Origin: Streptomyces sp. NRRL WC-3618
GTDB lineage: Bacteria > Actinomycetota > Actinomycetes > Streptomycetales > Streptomycetaceae
Reading direction: 5' to 3'
Assembly (NCBI RefSeq): GCF_001280005.1
Contig: NZ_LGDW01000068.1
Coordinates: 1 to 16,799 of the forward strand
DNA: 16,799 nucleotides
Positions 1 to 7,173 of this stretch are shown one piece after another. The notes below the pieces were generated by a model. That model had not been told where the DNA came from. It made no database searches and saw only the letters and a program-made list of their open reading frames with translations. Each line of letters starts with the position of its first letter. Position 1 is the first letter of the stretch. A program made the translations under genes and the position numbers.

Positions 1-1345
1 CCCCCACACTCCCCGCGTCCAACGCCGAAAGCCCCGCCGCAAGCAACGACCCACTCAGCCCGGACAGCACATCCCCACTACCCGCGGTGGCAAGCCACCC
101 CGTCCCGGTCGCGTTCACCCGCACGGCACCACCACCACCCACCGAGTCCGCGACCAACGTGCTCGACCCCTTGAGAAGAACCGTCGCGCCATACCGCGCG
201 GCAATCTCCCGCACCGCCGCCAACCGCGCCCCCTCGACCTCCGCCCGGCCCACCCCGAGCAGCGCGGCGGCCTCCCCGGCATGGGGGGTCATCAGCGTCG
301 GCGCGGTACGCCCCCGCACCGCCCCCCGATCCGCCAGCCGCAGCCCGTCCGCGTCGATCAGCACGGGTACGTCCGCCTCCAGCGCCTCGGCGACCGTGCC
401 GGCGTCGTCCCCGACCCCGGGCCCCACGACCCACGCCTGCACCCGCCCCGCCTTGTGCGGCCCCTGGTCGGACACGAGCGCCTCGGGAAAGCGGGCGATC
501 ACCGCGTCGGCCGCCGGCCCCACGTACCGCACGGCCCCGGCGCCGCCCCGCAGCGCTCCGGCCACGGCGAGCACGGCGGCCCCCGGATACCGCGCCGAGC
601 CCGCCGCGATCCCGACGACGCCCCGCCGGTACTTGTCGCTCTCGACGCCGGGCACCGGCAACAGCCGGGCGACGTCCGCGTGTTGCAACGCCTCCAGCTC
701 GGGCGCCGCGGGCAGCACCTCCCCGAGCCCGATGTCGACGAGCCGCACGGTCCCGGCGTACTCCCGCGCCGGGTCGATGAGAAGCCCCGGCTTGTGGGTC
801 CCGAAGGTCACGGTCAGGTCGGCCCGAATCGCCGCCCCGGGCACCTCACCGCTGTCGGCGTCGACCCCGCTGGGCAGATCGACGGCGACGACGGCGACCC
901 CCGCCTCCCGCACCGCTTCCACCAACGGCAGGGCATCGTCCCGCAGTCCACCCCGCCCCCCGATCCCGACGATGCCGTCGACGACGAGGTCGGCGCGACG
1001 AATCGCCCCCTCGCCATCACCGGAACCGGCCCCGGAAACCACCGTCCCGCCCGCTGCCCTCAGCGCCGCGAGCCCCCCGGCGTGCGTGCGCTCCGGCGCG
1101 AGCAGCACCGCCGTGACGCCCGCTCCGCGCCGGGCGAGCCGGGCACCGGCGTACAGGGCGTCGCCCCCGTTGTCGCCGCTGCCGACGAACAGGACGACCC
1201 GGCTGCCGTACACCCGCCCCATCAACTGACCGCAGGCGACGGCCAGTCCGGCCGCCGCGCGCTGCATGAGCGCACCCTCCGGCAACCGCGCCATCAGCTC
1301 ACGCTCGGCCGCCCGTACCGTCTCCACGCTGTACGCAGTTCGCAT
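1..1345 (-). CDS. nnr: Bifunctional NAD(P)H-hydrate epimerase / ADP-dependent dehydratase, 3' end cut by window
   Basis: This enzyme repairs hydrated NADH and NADPH. The N-terminal YjeF_N half epimerises R- and S-NAD(P)HX, and the C-terminal ribokinase-like half dehydrates the S form using ADP. The frame opens at ATG 1345 (MRTAYSVETVRAAEREL) and stays open to position 1, giving about 448 visible residues. The epimerase nucleotide-binding motif GSGDNGGDAL is at about residues 55-64, followed by VDLPSGVDADSGEV. The dehydratase half carries NATGTGW and then AGSGDVLSG, whose Asp near residue 425 matches the family's catalytic Asp. The protein continues beyond the window, so its C-terminus is unseen. 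It lies 74 bp downstream of acpS on the same strand, a common actinobacterial arrangement, so co-transcription is likely. The domain motifs make the call firm. Confidence 0.93.
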   Translation of the reverse strand, partial: MRTAYSVETVRAAERELMARLPEGALMQRAAAGLAVACGQLMGRVYGSRVVLFVGSGDNGGDALYAGARLARRGAGVTAVLLAPERTHAGGLAALRAAGGTVVSGAGSGDGEGAIRRADLVVDGIVGIGGRGGLRDDALPLVEAVREAGVAVVAVDLPSGVDADSGEVPGAAIRADLTVTFGTHKPGLLIDPAREYAGTVRLVDIGLGEVLPAAPELEALQHADVARLLPVPGVESDKYRRGVVGIAAGSARYPGAAVLAVAGALRGGAGAVRYVGPAADAVIARFPEALVSDQGPHKAGRVQAWVVGPGVGDDAGTVAEALEADVPVLIDADGLRLADRGAVRGRTAPTLMTPHAGEAAALLGVGRAEVEGARLAAVREIAARYGATVLLKGSSTLVADSVGGGGAVRVNATGTGWLATAGSGDVLSGLSGSLLAAGLSALDAGSVG

Positions 1346-1419
1346 GGTCCGAGTCTCCCGCACGACCCACCACCCGGCCCGCCGCACACGGGCCGCACCC
1401 TGGACAGAGCGCCCTACCC

Positions 1420-1791
1420 CTACCCCTCCGCCACCACGACAGCCGATGCCACGCCCGCGTCATGACTGAGCGACACATGCCACGACTGCACCCCGAGTTC
1501 GGCGGCACGCGCCGCCACCGTCCCCGTCACCCGCAGCCAGGGCCGCCCGCTGTCCTCGACGCAGACCTCCGCGTCCGTCCAGAGGAGCCCGGCCGGGGCG
1601 CCCAGCGCCTTGGCGAGCGCCTCCTTGGCGGCGAACCGGGCAGCCAGCGAGGCAACACCGCGCCGCTCACCACTGGGCAGCAGCAACTCGCTCTCCAGAA
1701 ACAGCCGTTGGACCAGCCCGGGCGTCCGCTCCATGGACACCGCGAACCGGTCGATCTCCGCCACATCGATACCGACCCCGATGATGCTCAT
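1420..1791 (-). CDS. acpS: Holo-[acyl-carrier-protein] synthase
   Basis: AcpS transfers the 4'-phosphopantetheine arm of CoA to a serine of apo-acyl carrier protein. In Streptomyces it may serve fatty acid synthase and some polyketide carriers. The 123-residue product has the usual length of the short trimeric class. The N-terminal motif [12 protein letters not shown] supplies the metal-binding Asp9. The second signature [13 protein letters not shown] holds Glu57, and the C-terminal WHVSLSHD (about 104-111) is the family's third block. ATG at 1791 gives the standard MSIIGVGID start. Only a weak AAGG lies upstream as a ribosome site. The gene precedes nnr on the same strand, and a truncated gene relic lies 81 bp upstream. 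Confidence 0.96.
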   Translation of the reverse strand: MSIIGVGIDVAEIDRFAVSMERTPGLVQRLFLESELLLPSGERRGVASLAARFAAKEALAKALGAPAGLLWTDAEVCVEDSGRPWLRVTGTVAARAAELGVQSWHVSLSHDAGVASAVVVAEG

Positions 1792-1872
1792 GCCGAGAAC
1801 CTTATGGCGAGGCGATCACCTGGACAGCTCAGACAGTTCGCCGGAGCGCTGCCGTCACCGCATCGACGACGG

Positions 1873-2436
1873 TCAGCCCTGTTCCGGATCGCTCGGCACG
1901 GACTCCGGATCCCCGGCAAACAGGTCCTCCGCGCACGCTACCGTCCGGGAACGCTCCAGCCAGGTGTCGATCCGGTCGAGATCGGTGCAGGTGGTGATGC
2001 GTTCGCGCACGTCGTCCGGTACGGAGATGCCACGCACCTCCAGCACGAGCAGGATCCCCTTGCCTCCCCCCTTGGCTTTGCCTTTGGCCTCTCCTTCGAG
2101 ATAGGCCGTCTCACGAACCGTCCCCCGGCCGGGGAAGTAGCTGACGAACGACATGATGTCCTTCCATTTCTTTCCTGCTGGTGTCTTACCCAGGGTGAGT
2201 TCCAGGAAGTCGAAGAAGTACTCGGCAGTGTCGGGATCGGTTTGCCGCATTTCCTGCAGAACGGCGCCGATTACCTCCAGTATGACGTCGCCGTCGCGGC
2301 TGCGGGCGTGTGCCAGGGCGGAAAGTACGGCCAGCGGGAGGTTCTTGGCCACGGTCCTGACATCCGTGATCACCGGCAGATTGTCAGGCCCGGCGACCAA
2401 CGGATAAACCCGTAGAGCAGTCCAGCCTCGCGTGCC
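1873..2436 (-). pseudogene. N-terminally truncated relic of a Streptomyces hypothetical protein family
   Basis: About 187 codons before the TGA at 1873 read as a believable protein: WTALRVYPLVAGPDNLPVIT, then a helical stretch, then AKGKAKGGGKGILLVLEVRG, and an acidic tail with AEDLFAGDPE. From memory this resembles the C-terminal part of an abundant Streptomyces family, roughly 290 residues long, in which a YPLVAGP-like block is preceded by an N-terminal domain of possible PD-(D/E)XK nuclease/transposase-associated type. That N-terminal half is absent. Upstream of about 2436 the frame stays open only by reading antisense-free low-complexity DNA and then the tmRNA 3' region, which is not protein-like. 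No convincing start or ribosome site precedes the conserved part. It is probably a deletion remnant and non-functional. Family assignment is recollection, not search. Confidence 0.6.
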
Positions 2437-2516
2437 GCACTCAAAGGGGCCGGCCTTCCCCGCTCCCCGTCCGGACGAGATTCTCCGCCTACCGACAAGG
2501 GCTGACGCGCAGGCAC

Positions 2517-2556
2517 GCCAAGAGCCCCGTCGCTCGTAAGCGACGGGGCTCTTGGC
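2517..2556 (-). terminator. Terminator-type hairpin downstream of ssrA
   Basis: A perfect 18-bp inverted repeat (arms 2517-2534 and 2539-2556) encloses the tetraloop CGTA. The arm core is AGAGCCCCGTCGCT. It lies about 20 bp beyond the mature 3' end of the tmRNA. No T-run follows, which is common for Streptomyces terminators. It may act in both directions. Confidence 0.85.
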
Positions 2557-2576
2557 ACTGCATAACATGGGAATTG

Positions 2577-2974
2577 TGGAGATGGCGGGAATCGAACCCG
2601 CGTCCAACGGTGCGGAATCAGGGCTTCTCCGTGTGCAGTTCGCTGTGCTTTTCTTGGCCCCGGCGATCACGCGAACAAGTCGCCGACGGGCCCAGTCACT
2701 GTTAGATTTCCCTCTTCACCCCGTGACCGGGATCAAGGTTTAGTCCCCTAGCTGATGCCAGGATCCGGGTCGGGAACACTCCCGGGCTGACACTCCCTTT
2801 AGTAAGGAGCAGTCCACTCGCTACCTAATCAGGCAGCGAGGTGGAACTGCGCCTTGGAAGAATCGCTGTTTGAATTGGCGATTATTTTTTTCGGCCTGTG
2901 GTTTACGAGATCATGGCCGCTTCCTCGACACGCTTCACCTGCTTCGACAGCCGCTGTCGAAACCGATCATCCCC
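2577..2974 (-). ncRNA. ssrA: Transfer-messenger RNA (tmRNA)
   Basis: tmRNA acts with SmpB to free stalled ribosomes and tag the unfinished protein. On the minus strand the 5' end reads GGGGATGATCGGTTTCGACAG, and the 3' end reads GGTTCGATTCCCGCCATCTCCA. GGGGATG pairs with CATCTCC to form the acceptor stem with discriminator A at 2577. The T-loop GTTCGATTC is present. The next bases are CAA, so the terminal CCA is not encoded and must be added. The length is about 398 nt. An internal reading frame (2829-2879) encodes the tag. smpB lies 143 bp upstream on the same strand and a strong hairpin lies downstream. The 5' end probably arises by RNase P processing of a leader. Confidence 0.96.
2829..2879 (-). 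other. ssrA: tmRNA proteolysis-tag reading frame
   Basis: Directly after AAAAAAATAATC the sequence reads GCC AAT TCA and continues in frame to GCT GCC TGA, encoding ANSNSDSSKAQFHLAA. The alanine charged on tmRNA would precede it in the finished tag. The terminal LAA matches what ClpX-type unfoldases recognise. The residue before LAA is His, where the E. coli tag has Ala. Both boundaries are read directly; the exact resume codon is inferred from other tmRNAs. Confidence 0.9.
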
Positions 2975-3048
2975 ATGTTGTTTTTTCAAGCCCTCCGAAG
3001 AGGAGTCCTCCGAGGAGGACCATGCACCCTCGGTGAGGTGCGATCGCC

Positions 3049-3079
3049 ATCGTACGTGACCAACGCGCGCGCGTGCCAC
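3049..3079 (-). promoter_or_regulatory. Possible ssrA promoter
   Basis: On the minus strand GTGGCA (3074-3079) and TACGAT (3049-3054) are 19 bp apart, resembling a housekeeping promoter with a weak -35 box. The position implies a leader of roughly 65 nt before the mature tmRNA. That leader contains small hairpins, GTCCTC/GAGGAC and CCTC-TTCG-GAGG, near 2998-3020. This is a pattern match only. Confidence 0.25.
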
Positions 3080-3117
3080 CAATATTCCCGCCCGCCGGTC
3101 GCGCCGCCGCGCGGGTG

Positions 3118-3600
3118 CTACGCGTGCTGCTGCCTGCGCCGCACCGCCGAGACCGCCTTGTCCGTCTCGCGACGGTCCTGCTTCTCCCGCAGTGTCTGTC
3201 GCTTGTCGTACTCCTTCTTGCCTCGCGCCAGCGCGATCTCGATCTTCGCCCGGCCGTCCTTGAAGTACAGGGCGAGGGGCACGATCGCGTGACCCGACTC
3301 CTGCGACTTCGACTCCAGTTTCTCGATCTCCGCGCGGTGCAGCAGCAGCTTCCGCTTGCGCCGGGCGCTGTGGTTGGTCCAGGTGCCCTGACTGTACTCC
3401 GGCACATGCACGTTGTGCAGCCACGCCTCGTGCCCGTCGAGCTGCACGAAGCCGTCGACGAGTGAGGCCCGCCCCTGGCGCAGCGACTTCACCTCGGTAC
3501 CGGTGAGGACCAGACCGGCCTCGTAGGTGTCGATGATGGCGTAGTCGTGGCGCGCCTTCTTGTTCTGGGCGATCAGCTTGCGCCCTTTTTCCTTAGCCAT
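3118..3600 (-). CDS. smpB: SsrA-binding protein SmpB
   Basis: SmpB binds the tRNA-like domain of tmRNA and carries it into the ribosomal A site. It also mimics the missing anticodon arm. The 160-residue product begins [20 protein letters not shown]. It includes [20 protein letters not shown], an OB-fold hallmark, and the [11 protein letters not shown] and [10 protein letters not shown] segments typical of the family. The basic tail [19 protein letters not shown] matches the part that enters the mRNA channel. ATG at 3600 is the only sensible start. It sits 67 bp after the S41 protease gene and just upstream of ssrA, its functional partner. The call is certain. Confidence 0.98.
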   Translation of the reverse strand: MAKEKGRKLIAQNKKARHDYAIIDTYEAGLVLTGTEVKSLRQGRASLVDGFVQLDGHEAWLHNVHVPEYSQGTWTNHSARRKRKLLLHRAEIEKLESKSQESGHAIVPLALYFKDGRAKIEIALARGKKEYDKRQTLREKQDRRETDKAVSAVRRRQQHA

Positions 3601-3667
3601 AGTGCCGCCATTTTCGCACCATGAGGGCGCCGGAAGGAAAGTCGATTACCTGGAGACCAGGAGGGCG

Positions 3668-4846
3668 CTACGAGGGATCGCCCAGGCCGCTCAGCACGGT
3701 CTCCGCCTGCTCCAGTGCGCCCCGGTCGGCGTCGAGGTCCGGGGTGAGGCCCACCCCGTCGACGCCACGCCCCGAAGGGGTGCGGTAGTGGCCGACGGTC
3801 AGTTCCGCGACGGAGCCGTCGGGCAGCCGGCTCGGCATCTGCACCGAGCCCTTGCCGAAGGTCCGCGAGCCCACGACGACCGCCCGGCCACGGTCCTGGA
3901 GGGCGCCGGTGAGCAGCTCGGCCGCGCTCATCGTGCCGCCGTCGACGAGCGCGACCAGGGGTCTGGTGGTGTCGCCGCCCGGTTCGGCGTGCAGGGCGCG
4001 CTGCTCACCGTTGACGTCGTACGTGGCGACGAGGCCGCCGTCGAGGAAGGCGGAGGCGGCGGTGACGGCCTCGGTGACCAGGCCGCCTGAGTTGCCGCGC
4101 AGGTCGAGAATGATCCCGGCGCCGGGACGGGCCGCCCGTACGGCGGTGCGCACCACGTCGCCGACGCCCTTGGTGAAGGCGGAGACCTGGATGACGGTGA
4201 CCTTGCTCTCGGCGACCTGCCGGACGGTCGCGGAGTCCGTGGAGAGCTGTGCCCGGCGTACGGTCTCGCTCCACGCGCGCGTGCCGCGTTGCAGTCCGAG
4301 CCGGACGGTCGTACCGGCGGCCGCGTCCTGCCCGTCGCCGCGCAGTAAGGAGACGACCTCGGTGACCGGCTGCCCGTCGACCTTCTTGCCGTCCACGCTC
4401 CGCAGCCGGTCGCCGCTACGGATCCCGGCGTCGGCCGCGGGCGACCCGGACCGCACCCGGGTGACCTCGATCCGGCCGTCCCGCTCACGCCGCGCCCACA
4501 GCCCGACGCCCGTGTACCGGCCGTCGAGGGCCTCCTCCAGCTCCTCGTACTCCCCCGGTGAGTACACCGCCGCCCAGCGGTCCCCGCTGCGGCTGACGGC
4601 GCGCTCGGCGGCCTCCATGGGGGACTTGCCGGCGGCCATGGCCGCGGCGGCAGCTGCGGCGACGTCCTCGTGGTGCCCGGTGGGGGCGGCAGGACGGGCC
4701 GTGTCCGGGAGGGAGGCCCTGCGCTCGGCGGGCTCGGGGAACGAGCCGGTGGCCGCGCCGGCGACCAGGACACCGGCGAAGAGCAACGTCAGAGCCGCCC
4801 CGCGGCCTGCGCGGCGGGGCTGTGTGAACAGGTCGCGGCCCGACAT
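3668..4846 (-). CDS. S41-family C-terminal processing peptidase with PDZ domain
   Basis: This is a secreted or membrane-anchored serine protease of the CtpA/Prc family, which trims or degrades extracytoplasmic proteins, often near the cell wall. The 392-residue product has a hydrophobic N-terminal segment (about 17-34, after RRAGRG) serving as signal peptide or anchor. An Ala-rich segment follows, then a PDZ domain at about 105-195 (YTGVGLWARR to GSPAADAGIRSGDRLRSVDG). The catalytic domain carries ILDLRGNSGG. Ser307 in GTMSAAEL and Lys332 in TFGKGSVQ form the Ser-Lys dyad, 25 residues apart as in E. coli Prc. It lies between ftsX and smpB. A hairpin separates it from ftsX, so it may have its own transcript as well as read-through. 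The substrate is unknown; a role in wall or division turnover is inferred from context. Confidence 0.93.
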   Translation of the reverse strand: MSGRDLFTQPRRAGRGAALTLLFAGVLVAGAATGSFPEPAERRASLPDTARPAAPTGHHEDVAAAAAAAMAAGKSPMEAAERAVSRSGDRWAAVYSPGEYEELEEALDGRYTGVGLWARRERDGRIEVTRVRSGSPAADAGIRSGDRLRSVDGKKVDGQPVTEVVSLLRGDGQDAAAGTTVRLGLQRGTRAWSETVRRAQLSTDSATVRQVAESKVTVIQVSAFTKGVGDVVRTAVRAARPGAGIILDLRGNSGGLVTEAVTAASAFLDGGLVATYDVNGEQRALHAEPGGDTTRPLVALVDGGTMSAAELLTGALQDRGRAVVVGSRTFGKGSVQMPSRLPDGSVAELTVGHYRTPSGRGVDGVGLTPDLDADRGALEQAETVLSGLGDPS

Positions 4847-4871
4847 GCCGGTGAGTCTAGGACAACGCGAA

Positions 4872-4901
4872 GGGCCGTACGGTCTGTTGACCGAACGGCC
4901 C
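4872..4901 (-). terminator. Hairpin between ftsX and the S41 protease gene
   Basis: Two 13-nt arms (4872-4884 and 4889-4901) pair with one mismatch around the loop TGTT. The minus-strand arm reads GGGCCGTTCGGTC. It starts 12 bp past the ftsX stop. No clear T-run follows, so it could terminate fully or only attenuate into the protease gene. Confidence 0.65.
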
Positions 4902-4913
4902 CCTTGGCATGCG

Positions 4914-5834
4914 TCACACCTTCAGGTACTTGCGCAACGCGAAGAACGCGGCAAGCGCGGGCATCAGCAGACTCGTCGCGAGGATGAGCGGAAGCTTGGT
5001 GAGTACGGCGTCCCAGCCGATGAAGTTGATCAGGTTCAGCTTCTCGGACAGGGCCAGCCCGTGATCGATGATGAAGTACCGCGCGACCAGCAGGAAGGCA
5101 CAGGCCACACCGCCACCGATCAGCCCGGCGACGGCGGCCTCCATGATGAACGGCGCCTGAATGTAGAACCCGGAGGCACCGACGAGCCGCATGATCCCGG
5201 TCTCACGCCGACGGCTGAACGCGGACACACGCACGGTGTTGACGATCAGCATCAGCGCGACGACGAGCATCAGCGCCATCACCGCCCGGGCGGCCCAGTT
5301 CATGCCGTTGAGCAACCCGAAGAGGTTGTCAAGGATGCCTTTCTGGTCCTGCACGGACTGCACACCGTCACGCCCGTCGAAGGCGGTCGCGATGACCTGG
5401 TACTTCTCCGGGTCCTTGAGCTTGATCCGGTACGACTCCTGCATCTGGTCCGGGGTGAGCGAACTGGCCAGCGGGGAGTCGCCGAACTGCTCCTTGTAGT
5501 GCTTGTAGGCCTGGTCCGCGGACTCGTACGTCACCGCCTGGACGACCGAGTTCATCTTCTTCAGATCAGCGAGGATCTGCGTCTTCTGTTCGCTGGTCAC
5601 CGCGCCCTTGGCACAGTTCGGGTCGGACTCGGCATCGCTCTTGTTGCAGAGGAACACCGAGACGTTGACCTTGTCGTACCAGTAGCCCTTCATCGTGCTG
5701 ACCTGGTCGCTCATCAGGAGCGACCCGCCGAACAGGGCGAGGGAGAGGGCGACGGAGACGACGACGGCGAACGTCATCGTCAGATTGCGACGGAGACCGA
5801 CACCGATCTCCGACAGTACGAACTGGGCGCGCAT
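4914..5834 (-). CDS. ftsX: Cell division protein FtsX (permease-like subunit)
   Basis: FtsX is the membrane partner of FtsE. The complex does not transport but conveys ATP-driven changes to peptidoglycan hydrolases outside the membrane. The 306-residue product has the usual layout. A cytoplasmic N-terminus (MRAQFVLSEIGVGLRRN) precedes transmembrane helix 1 at about 20-42. A large extracytoplasmic domain spans about 43-178. Three further helices lie near 182-202, 228-255 and 281-300, and the protein ends RKYLKV. Cys63 and Cys74 in the outer domain could form a disulfide. The FtsX signature ETGIMRLVGASGFYIQAPF lies between helices 2 and 3. ATG at 5834 has a modest GAAAGG upstream. It follows ftsE by 45 bp in the same operon. 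Confidence 0.97.
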   Translation of the reverse strand: MRAQFVLSEIGVGLRRNLTMTFAVVVSVALSLALFGGSLLMSDQVSTMKGYWYDKVNVSVFLCNKSDAESDPNCAKGAVTSEQKTQILADLKKMNSVVQAVTYESADQAYKHYKEQFGDSPLASSLTPDQMQESYRIKLKDPEKYQVIATAFDGRDGVQSVQDQKGILDNLFGLLNGMNWAARAVMALMLVVALMLIVNTVRVSAFSRRRETGIMRLVGASGFYIQAPFIMEAAVAGLIGGGVACAFLLVARYFIIDHGLALSEKLNLINFIGWDAVLTKLPLILATSLLMPALAAFFALRKYLKV

Positions 5835-5851
5835 GGCGTGCTCAAGCCTTT

Positions 5852-5878
5852 CCGAGAACTCCGAGAACTCCGAGGACT
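5852..5878 (-). repeat. Triple 9-nt tandem repeat between ftsE and ftsX
   Basis: The plus strand reads CCGAGAACT, CCGAGAACT, CCGAGGACT end to end. It fills most of the 45-bp gap between the ftsE stop and the ftsX start. It could tune spacing or translation initiation, or be simple slippage; no function can be shown. Confidence 0.7.
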
Positions 5879-5879
5879 G

Positions 5880-6569
5880 TCAGTGCTGGTAGCCGTAGAC
5901 GCCGCGCGCCTGGTCGCGGACGAGACGGCCCTTCTCCAGCTCGATGACGCGCTTGCGCATCTGGTCCACGATGTTCTGGTCGTGCGTCGCCATCACCACG
6001 GTCGTGCCCGTCCGGTTGATCCGGTCGAGCAGCTTCATGATGCCGACGGAGGTCTGAGGGTCGAGGTTGCCGGTCGGCTCGTCGGCGATCAGCAGTTTGG
6101 GCCGGTTGACGAAGGCCCTCGCGATGGCGACGCGCTGCTGCTCACCACCGGACAGCTCACCGGGCATCCGCTCCTCCTTGCCGCCGAGGCCGACGAGGTC
6201 GAGCACCTGGGGCACGGACTTGCGGATCTCGCCCTTCGACTTGCCGATGACTTCCTGGGCGAAGGCGACGTTCTCGGCGACCGTCTTGTTCGGCAGCAGC
6301 CGGAAGTCCTGGAACACCGTCCCCAGCTGGCGCCGCATCTGCGGCACCTTCCAGTTGGACAGGCGCGCGAGGTCCTTGCCGAGGACGTGCACCTGGCCGT
6401 GGCTGGCGCGCTCCTCGCGGAGGATCAGCCGCAGGAAGGTGGACTTTCCGGAGCCGGAGGACCCGACGAGGAAGATGAACTCACCCTTCTCGACCTCCAG
6501 GGTGACATCCCTGAGAGCGGGGTGGTTCTGCTTGGGGTAGACCTTGGAGACGCTGTCGAATCGGATCAC
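5880..6569 (-). CDS. ftsE: Cell division ATP-binding protein FtsE
   Basis: FtsE is the ABC-type ATPase that pairs with FtsX at the septum. Starting at GTG 6569 gives [20 protein letters not shown] and 229 residues, the standard actinobacterial length. An in-frame ATG at 6587 would add six residues (MVRGVS) and cannot be excluded. Neither start has a strong ribosome site. All ABC motifs are present: Walker [10 protein letters not shown] (36-44), Q-loop FQDFRLLP (86-93), signature [14 protein letters not shown] (139-152), Walker B LLIADEP (159-165) and H-loop ATHD (194-197). The frame stays open further upstream, but that part is Arg/Pro-rich and not FtsE-like. It is the first gene of the ftsE-ftsX unit. 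Confidence 0.96.
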   Translation of the reverse strand: MIRFDSVSKVYPKQNHPALRDVTLEVEKGEFIFLVGSSGSGKSTFLRLILREERASHGQVHVLGKDLARLSNWKVPQMRRQLGTVFQDFRLLPNKTVAENVAFAQEVIGKSKGEIRKSVPQVLDLVGLGGKEERMPGELSGGEQQRVAIARAFVNRPKLLIADEPTGNLDPQTSVGIMKLLDRINRTGTTVVMATHDQNIVDQMRKRVIELEKGRLVRDQARGVYGYQH

Positions 6570-6782
6570 GGATACACCACGGACCATCGGGGGCAGGTGA
6601 CGGTGACCATACGCGAACCGAGCACCGCAGTGCAGGCAGGGGAGTGCTTTACACAAGGGTTGTGCCCTTTTATGCCGGTCGGCGGGCGGCCGCGCGACCT
6701 CGACTGAGCCGTGGAAGCGCGGGGCAGGATAAGGCGGACCGCGCCGAAATCCGCGGAACCTGTCACAGTGGAGCGTGGAGTC

Positions 6783-6809
6783 GGGAACGGTTGCGGTCCC
6801 GGAAACGTT
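6783..6809 (+). promoter_or_regulatory. Possible ECF-sigma promoter (SigR-like) for the zinc-ribbon gene
   Basis: GGGAAC (6783-6788) is followed by 18 bases and then GTT (6807-6809). This resembles the Streptomyces SigR-type pattern GGGAAY-N18-GTT. A start site near 6817 would leave about 28 nt to the AAGGAGG-ATG of the gene at 6845. It is a match by eye; such short patterns occur by chance in GC-rich DNA. Confidence 0.35.
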
Positions 6810-6844
6810 GTGTAAGCGGAAGCGGTGCAAGGAGGGCGAGGCGC

Positions 6845-7036
6845 ATGACGTACGACCGATTGGTGTGCGCGAACTGCGCGGCGCCCGTGAGCGAGGGGCG
6901 CTGTCACGTCTGCCGGGCCAACCGCGAGCGGTTGCAGCAGGAGAGCCCGTTCGCCGGACTCAACCCGATGGCGCTGATCGCGCTGCTGGCGGTGCTGATA
7001 GCCGCACTGGCGCTGGTGGCGCACCAGACGGCGTAG
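6845..7036 (+). CDS. Small zinc-ribbon membrane protein
   Basis: This 63-residue protein starts at ATG 6845, nine bases after a strong AAGGAGG. The N-terminus [20 protein letters not shown] carries CxxC at 8-11, and a second CxxC follows at 20-23, forming a compact zinc-ribbon pattern. A charged linker [15 protein letters not shown] follows. Residues about 41-59 ([19 protein letters not shown]) form one hydrophobic helix. The predicted topology is a cytoplasmic zinc knuckle tethered by a C-terminal anchor, though the orientation is unproven. It diverges from ftsE and converges on the LAETG gene, sharing a terminator with it. I do not recognise a described function. An ECF-type promoter pattern lies upstream. 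Confidence 0.82.
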   Translation: MTYDRLVCANCAAPVSEGRCHVCRANRERLQQESPFAGLNPMALIALLAVLIAALALVAHQTA

Positions 7037-7100
7037 TCCGAGCGCGGACGCGACGGCAGGCGAAGTGCCGGTCACCCTCGCAGGACATCACAGGACACAC

Positions 7101-7134
7101 CAAGGGCCCGGAGCGGCGAAGCTCCGGGCCCTTG
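7101..7134. terminator. Bidirectional terminator between convergent genes
   Basis: A perfect 14-bp inverted repeat, CAAGGGCCCGGAGC against GCTCCGGGCCCTTG, surrounds a 6-nt loop. The stem can extend outward through ACACA/TGTGT with one bulge. It lies between the ends of the zinc-ribbon gene (7036) and the LAETG gene (7174), so it can serve both. Confidence 0.87.
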
Positions 7135-7173
7135 TGTGTACGTACTACGTACTACTGGGTACGGCGGGTGCTA

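Noticed and set aside
2437..2576. Second copy of the ssrA 3' end as an att site
   Set aside because: I looked for a repeat of the GATTCCCGCCATCTCC segment in the window and found none, so no flanking attachment site is supported.
2437..2670. N-terminal extension of the relic gene into ssrA
   Set aside because: This stretch reads the tmRNA 3' domain and its terminator as protein. The RNA gene is certain, so the frame there is accidental.
3852..6707. Very long plus-strand open frame (951 codons) across the ftsE/ftsX/protease genes
   Set aside because: It is a GC-bias shadow opposite three genes with unmistakable conserved motifs. Its composition is repetitive and it has no ribosome site.
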